A DNA stretch of 64,000 nt. Origin: Triglochin maritima (Eukaryota > Streptophyta > Magnoliopsida > Alismatales > Juncaginaceae). The stretch spans positions 35,732,201 through 35,796,200 of the forward strand of contig OY821771.1 of the NCBI GenBank assembly GCA_963682175.1. The letters run 5' to 3'. The position numbers were made by a program, and so were the translations under genes. Positions within the stretch are counted from its first letter, which is position 1, and each line of letters starts with the position of its first letter. The notes beneath the pieces are model-generated. The model made no database searches. It was not told the DNA's origin and saw nothing but the letters and a program-made list of their open reading frames with translations. This document shows, piece after piece, positions 60,094 to 64,000 of the stretch.

Positions 60094-61239
60094 CTGAAAG
60101 GATAAACAGAGATGGTGAATATAATGAATAAAATACCATGCAGATGATAGAAAGGAAAATGAGGTCGGAGTTTTAGATATACAACAGCAGTAAACATTTC
60201 AACACACCACAGATTTGGTATACTATATATAAATGGATGATTGACATTTTTGTGAGAGAACTTGTCTGGCTAAGCAGGAAAAAAACTAACAAGGTTATCT
60301 TGCCAGAAATGAATAAAGATAACAACACGAGGCTATGTGACCACAAACCCCTCTCGAGAATTAGAAATATGGTACGAGTTACATCCACAACCTTTGGACC
60401 ATAGCAGCAACCTTCTTTAGAGCATTACTCCAGAATTTTGCAGTTGAAGACTTTTCATTTATGAAAACATAAGAACTTCTGCAGCTCTGAATCATCCACC
60501 ACAAGGCTAGTGGAGAGAGTAAGCCAAAGAAAATTATTACACTCCCAACCAGTCACACTGTAAACATCCTGGAACCTCTAACCGCCTGTACCAAAGTGAC
60601 TTGAGTATATATCATAGATATCCTCCGAACCTCATCATCAACCTTACAATATTCTGCAACTGATAAATAAATGGAAAACATCCTCCTAATAGTTTAACAT
60701 AAGCAGCATCTAATCACCAACTTCTTATTAACAGTCTCCTTAATGTCCTCGATCTTTATGACTTTACCTGAGAATTAAGCACCTCGATTGTCAATTCAAA
60801 AGTTACATGAACAGCACACTAGTAAGCCAAGTAAACACATTGTTACCTCTAGCGCACATGCTTGTGGAGAAGTAGAAAAAGAAACTCAGAAATGCTTTAC
60901 AAACATTGTTGATGGTGTTGAAACTCTTGTTTTCATTGTCAATCGAGCGAAAAATTGGTATTGCATAACCCCCCCCCCCCCCACCCACCCCCCAATTCAA
61001 ACGTTTGATTCAACACTTTGTTGCCAAATATTTCCTTGGCCCGCGTGGCACTCTCAATGTCGAATTTAAAATGCCCTCGAAAATAATTTCATTATCTCAA
61101 AGAACACAACTCTCCCCGACCCCATCCCTGTAAGTTTTGCTCTTCTTCTCCTCTCCCTCCTTTTAATTCAAGCTGAGATTTGCAAATTTGCATGGTCGCA
61201 CTTGTTTTATTTTACTATAGATCACAGTAGTCAAAGCTC
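60094..61239 (-). other. FGT1 intron sequence, with a 14-base C run at 60969-60982
   Basis: No upstream FGT1 exon is recognised on the minus strand here. The run of 14 C followed by ACCCACCCCCC is a simple repeat and a likely site of sequencing or length variation. Confidence 0.6.
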
Positions 61240-62700
61240 ACAAAACAACTTGACATGTAATAGTATTACAATATAATATAACATAAACTATAATAATATA
61301 TATTATTCTTCTGTTTAAAAAGATTCGAAAGCCACTAGAAAACCAACCATGTAACAATCTTTTATCTTTATTGCTCACAAACGTACACACCCCAATGAAA
61401 TGGGACAATTTGCAAATACATCCTCATATTTCATTATTATTAAAATTACAACCTATGATTGTAAAGGCGGCGGGTTGAGCTAGTCAGCTCACACAGCCTG
61501 CCCTGGTAGGTTCATGTTAGGACCAAGATTTTAAACCCATCAAAAAATTGAATTCGCAAACTCGTTTCCTTTTGCATTGCGATCCATCACTCGAAAAGTA
61601 GGTTATATTTGGTTTGACCTCGACAAAATTATCTTTAATATACATATATGTTTAAATATGTATCCTAATAGTTGTTACACTAAAATAATGTACCAACAAT
61701 ATCAAAATCAGTAAATACAAAAAATTGAGAAGCTTTACATATTGCACCACGAACATTTTTAACATATGTTATCAAGATGGATATCAAATGTTGAATTGCA
61801 ACATCACACAAACAATTACCTTTTTATCAAACTTATTAATAAGTTTGTACATGCGTAGCACATGCTAACTAGTTTAATTATAGGAGAGAAGACACATGTT
61901 CGACACTCTTTGTGACGATGTACTTCCCCATATGAGTTCTCTCCAAACCACCAGAAGTGTTCCTCCTCTCACTACGAAGGGTGTTTTTCTTCGAACATAT
62001 GTGAGAATACTTGAAGTGGTTTTTCTATATTTGCTGGTTTAGATATTTCCATATACAAGTATATTATTAGGCAACCAACATTAAGATATGCATTTAAACA
62101 AATATAAATAATAATGCATTCTAACATATGTATACTAAGCTTTGGTATGTTAGGATACTATAGATTGAGCGAGCTGTCAAGGACTCAAGCGGTGATTTTC
62201 TACGACCATATGTGAGAATGCTTGTAGTGGGTTTTTGTATATATTTAAACAAATATGCACATAAAAGGTTACTTTGTCTAGGCCAAACCAAATTTAACTT
62301 GTTCTTTAACATGTAAGTTTGCAAGTTCAAATTTTTTCAATGGGCTTAAAAACTATAGCCTAGCTTGAACCCACCAGGGTAGTTGAGCGAGTTGGTAAGT
62401 TTAACCCATTCCATTTACAACACCAGTGAGTTTCTAATGATAATGAAATATGAGGATGTTACTTGCCAATGTCCATTTCATGGGTGTGGACAACAGAAAT
62501 GCATGTTTGTTGGTGAGCAATAAAGATTAGAGATTACTACATAGTTGGATTTCTAGTGGCTTTCATGTGTTTTTTAATAGAAGATAAAGATGGAGATAAT
62601 ATATTCTATAATTATGATGTTATAACAATATTATATGTTATAATTATAGTATACCATATATTATAATATATAATACTATTACATGTCAAGTTGCTCTTTG
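61240..62700. repeat. Large foldback (inverted repeat) in FGT1 intron
   Basis: The arms are about 61240-61665 and 62236-62700. Matching blocks include CAACTTGACATGTAATAGTATTA, AAAGCCACTAGAAA, TTTATTGCTCAC, ACATCCTCATATTTCATTAT and ATTTGGTTTG. The spacer holds a direct repeat (CATATGTGAGAATRCTTG) also found in the right arm. No coding sequence. Confidence 0.75.
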
Positions 62701-62929
62701 AGTAGTTTAACGACGGTGATGTGCGAATCATTTTTTCCATAATGTGCATTATTAATTTATAGAACTCTTTAATTATTATAATTTATATCGACAAGGGGAT
62801 GAGAACATTAAAGAACTCATGCTACCGTAACGGAAATTTGCCAATAAATTGACAATAAAAAATTTGATGAATAAATGGCCAAGTCCCTTTGAAGTAAGAA
62901 AAATTTAATGAAGAAAAGTTGAAAACTAC

Positions 62930-63290
62930 GACACCCCAACTAGTTTGGGATTAAAGGCTTTATTGTTGTTGTTGATAATGAAAATCACCACGATTATGAT
63001 TTTTCCATATTCTTGTTTACCCTTCTGTGTTTGGTGGAACACCAAGCACAAATGGGATACCAACCACCACGATTATGATTTTTCCATATTCTTCTTTACC
63101 TTTCTATGTTGTATATCTACAATATAATGGAACAAGTGAAATATGCCTTCACAAATAGAAGGTTGTGAAGTGCATGATAATATTTCAATTTTATTATATT
63201 TATTTCTCTCCTACGAGATAATAAGAGATGATCAAGTTTTATACAATAACAAAGCCTTCAATCGCAAACTAGTTGGGGTAAGTTAGAAAT
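62930..63290. repeat. Two RTE/SINE-type 3' tails, inverted, with a short direct repeat between
   Basis: CCCAACTAGTTTGGGATTAAAGGC plus (TTG)n lies on the plus strand at 62934-62975. The same block reads on the minus strand at 63290-63245. Between them CCACGATTATGATTTTTCCATATTCTT occurs at 62989 and 63068. Confidence 0.65.
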
Positions 63291-63804
63291 GAAATGGAAC
63301 TCAATCGGAAGGTGGTCTAGTTTAATATGAATTTTTATTTATGATATGTGGAATGTCACAACAAACAAATACTTTCAATATTTGGATTTAATTGACAAAA
63401 GCCAACATAAACAAATAATATTTCAACCTTTTCACAAAAAAAATATAGGGCATAAATTGTTCACTTTTCAGAAATAAGTACCTTTATCACCTGAAAATAT
63501 AACCAAACGGCAAAAAAAGAAATCTCAAAGAAAAAGAACACTTCAAGTGAGTCATAGACCAAGACCATACATTGCCATGACATAGAAAATGTAATGCCTA
63601 AATGTAAACAAGATCAATTACTCATACAACAACCTATGAGTGGAAACAAAAATAACTTAAAGAATATAAAGCAACACAACAACACCCACAACAAGTGATG
63701 CATGATGCATCTTGGGATTTGCTTTCTTCCCAATGAATGCAATGTTTGCACCTTGTGGTGGTCACTACAATATATGACAAAGCAACTTCAACATGGTACA
63801 ATGT

Positions 63805-63951
63805 CATGAATATTGCACCACTCAAGGAACTTATATCCCAATAGTTTTGGCTTATCTTCTCCTCCCTCTCATTTTCATGAACATTGCACCACTCAAGGAA
63901 CTCATATCCCAATAATTTTGGCCTTTCTTCTCCTCTCTCATTTTCACTCAA
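63805..63951. repeat. About 71-bp tandem duplication
   Basis: CATGAATATTGCACCACTCAAGGAAC... at 63805 is repeated from 63876 with few changes. The flank after it (AAATTTGCATGGTC at 63967) also occurs at 61184, so both may border the same repeat family. 63291-63804 shows nothing else. Confidence 0.75.
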
Positions 63952-64000
63952 TCCAAGATAAACAAATTTGCATGGTCACAACATGCATAACCCCAAAAAA

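Overview
This is a plant nuclear window, most likely from a eudicot. The evidence is AT-rich intergenic DNA, GT-AG introns, plant-specific transposon families (MULE with a plant mobile domain, PIF/Harbinger, Copia with a tRNA-Met primer site, Gypsy-type TR-GAG with a tRNA-Asp primer site, BED/DUF659 hAT, RTE LINE tails) and three plant genes. The species cannot be named from the sequence.

Positions 1-31013 are a transposon nest with no host gene. From the left: the start of a Copia LTR that cut a MULE; the 3' part of the MULE transposase (SWIM finger plus an OTU-like domain); a convergent plant-mobile-domain (MAIN-like) pseudogene; an 80-bp AT-rich tandem array and a GC-rich hairpin. A PIF/Harbinger element follows. 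Its two ends lie at about 5364 and 31013 and are separated by a minus-strand Copia element (6427-30575) with LTRs of about 2 kb. The Copia leader was in turn hit by a Gypsy-derived TR-GAG element (11996-25629, 5-bp target duplication ATCAT). That element exists as an exact 6200-bp tandem: LTR-internal-LTR-internal-LTR. The Copia 5' LTR was hit by a solo LTR of its own family in the opposite orientation (26521-28555, target duplication ATATT), which makes a palindrome of about 4 kb.

Positions 31014-43668 hold two compact genes on the plus strand: an RBM42-like RRM protein (31451-34691, six exons) and a type II metacaspase (39283-42167, two exons, catalytic His and Cys present). A decayed hAT transposase lies between them.

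Positions 43669-64000 are the minus-strand FORGETTER1/Strawberry notch (SNF2-like helicase plus PHD finger) gene. Thirty-one exons, about 1110 residues, were placed. The N-terminal exons, about 185 residues judged from the Arabidopsis protein, lie beyond the right edge behind an intron longer than 3.9 kb. Its introns carry a MULE-type MITE with a perfect 9-bp target duplication, a TIR element with a nested RTE LINE, an LTR-like block and a large foldback.

The host genes do not form a pathway. RBM42-like is an RNA-binding protein, the metacaspase a cytosolic cysteine protease, and FGT1 a chromatin factor. No wholly new biological system was found. The most unusual structures are the tandem TR-GAG, whose middle LTR is a mosaic of the outer two, and the self-insertion palindrome.
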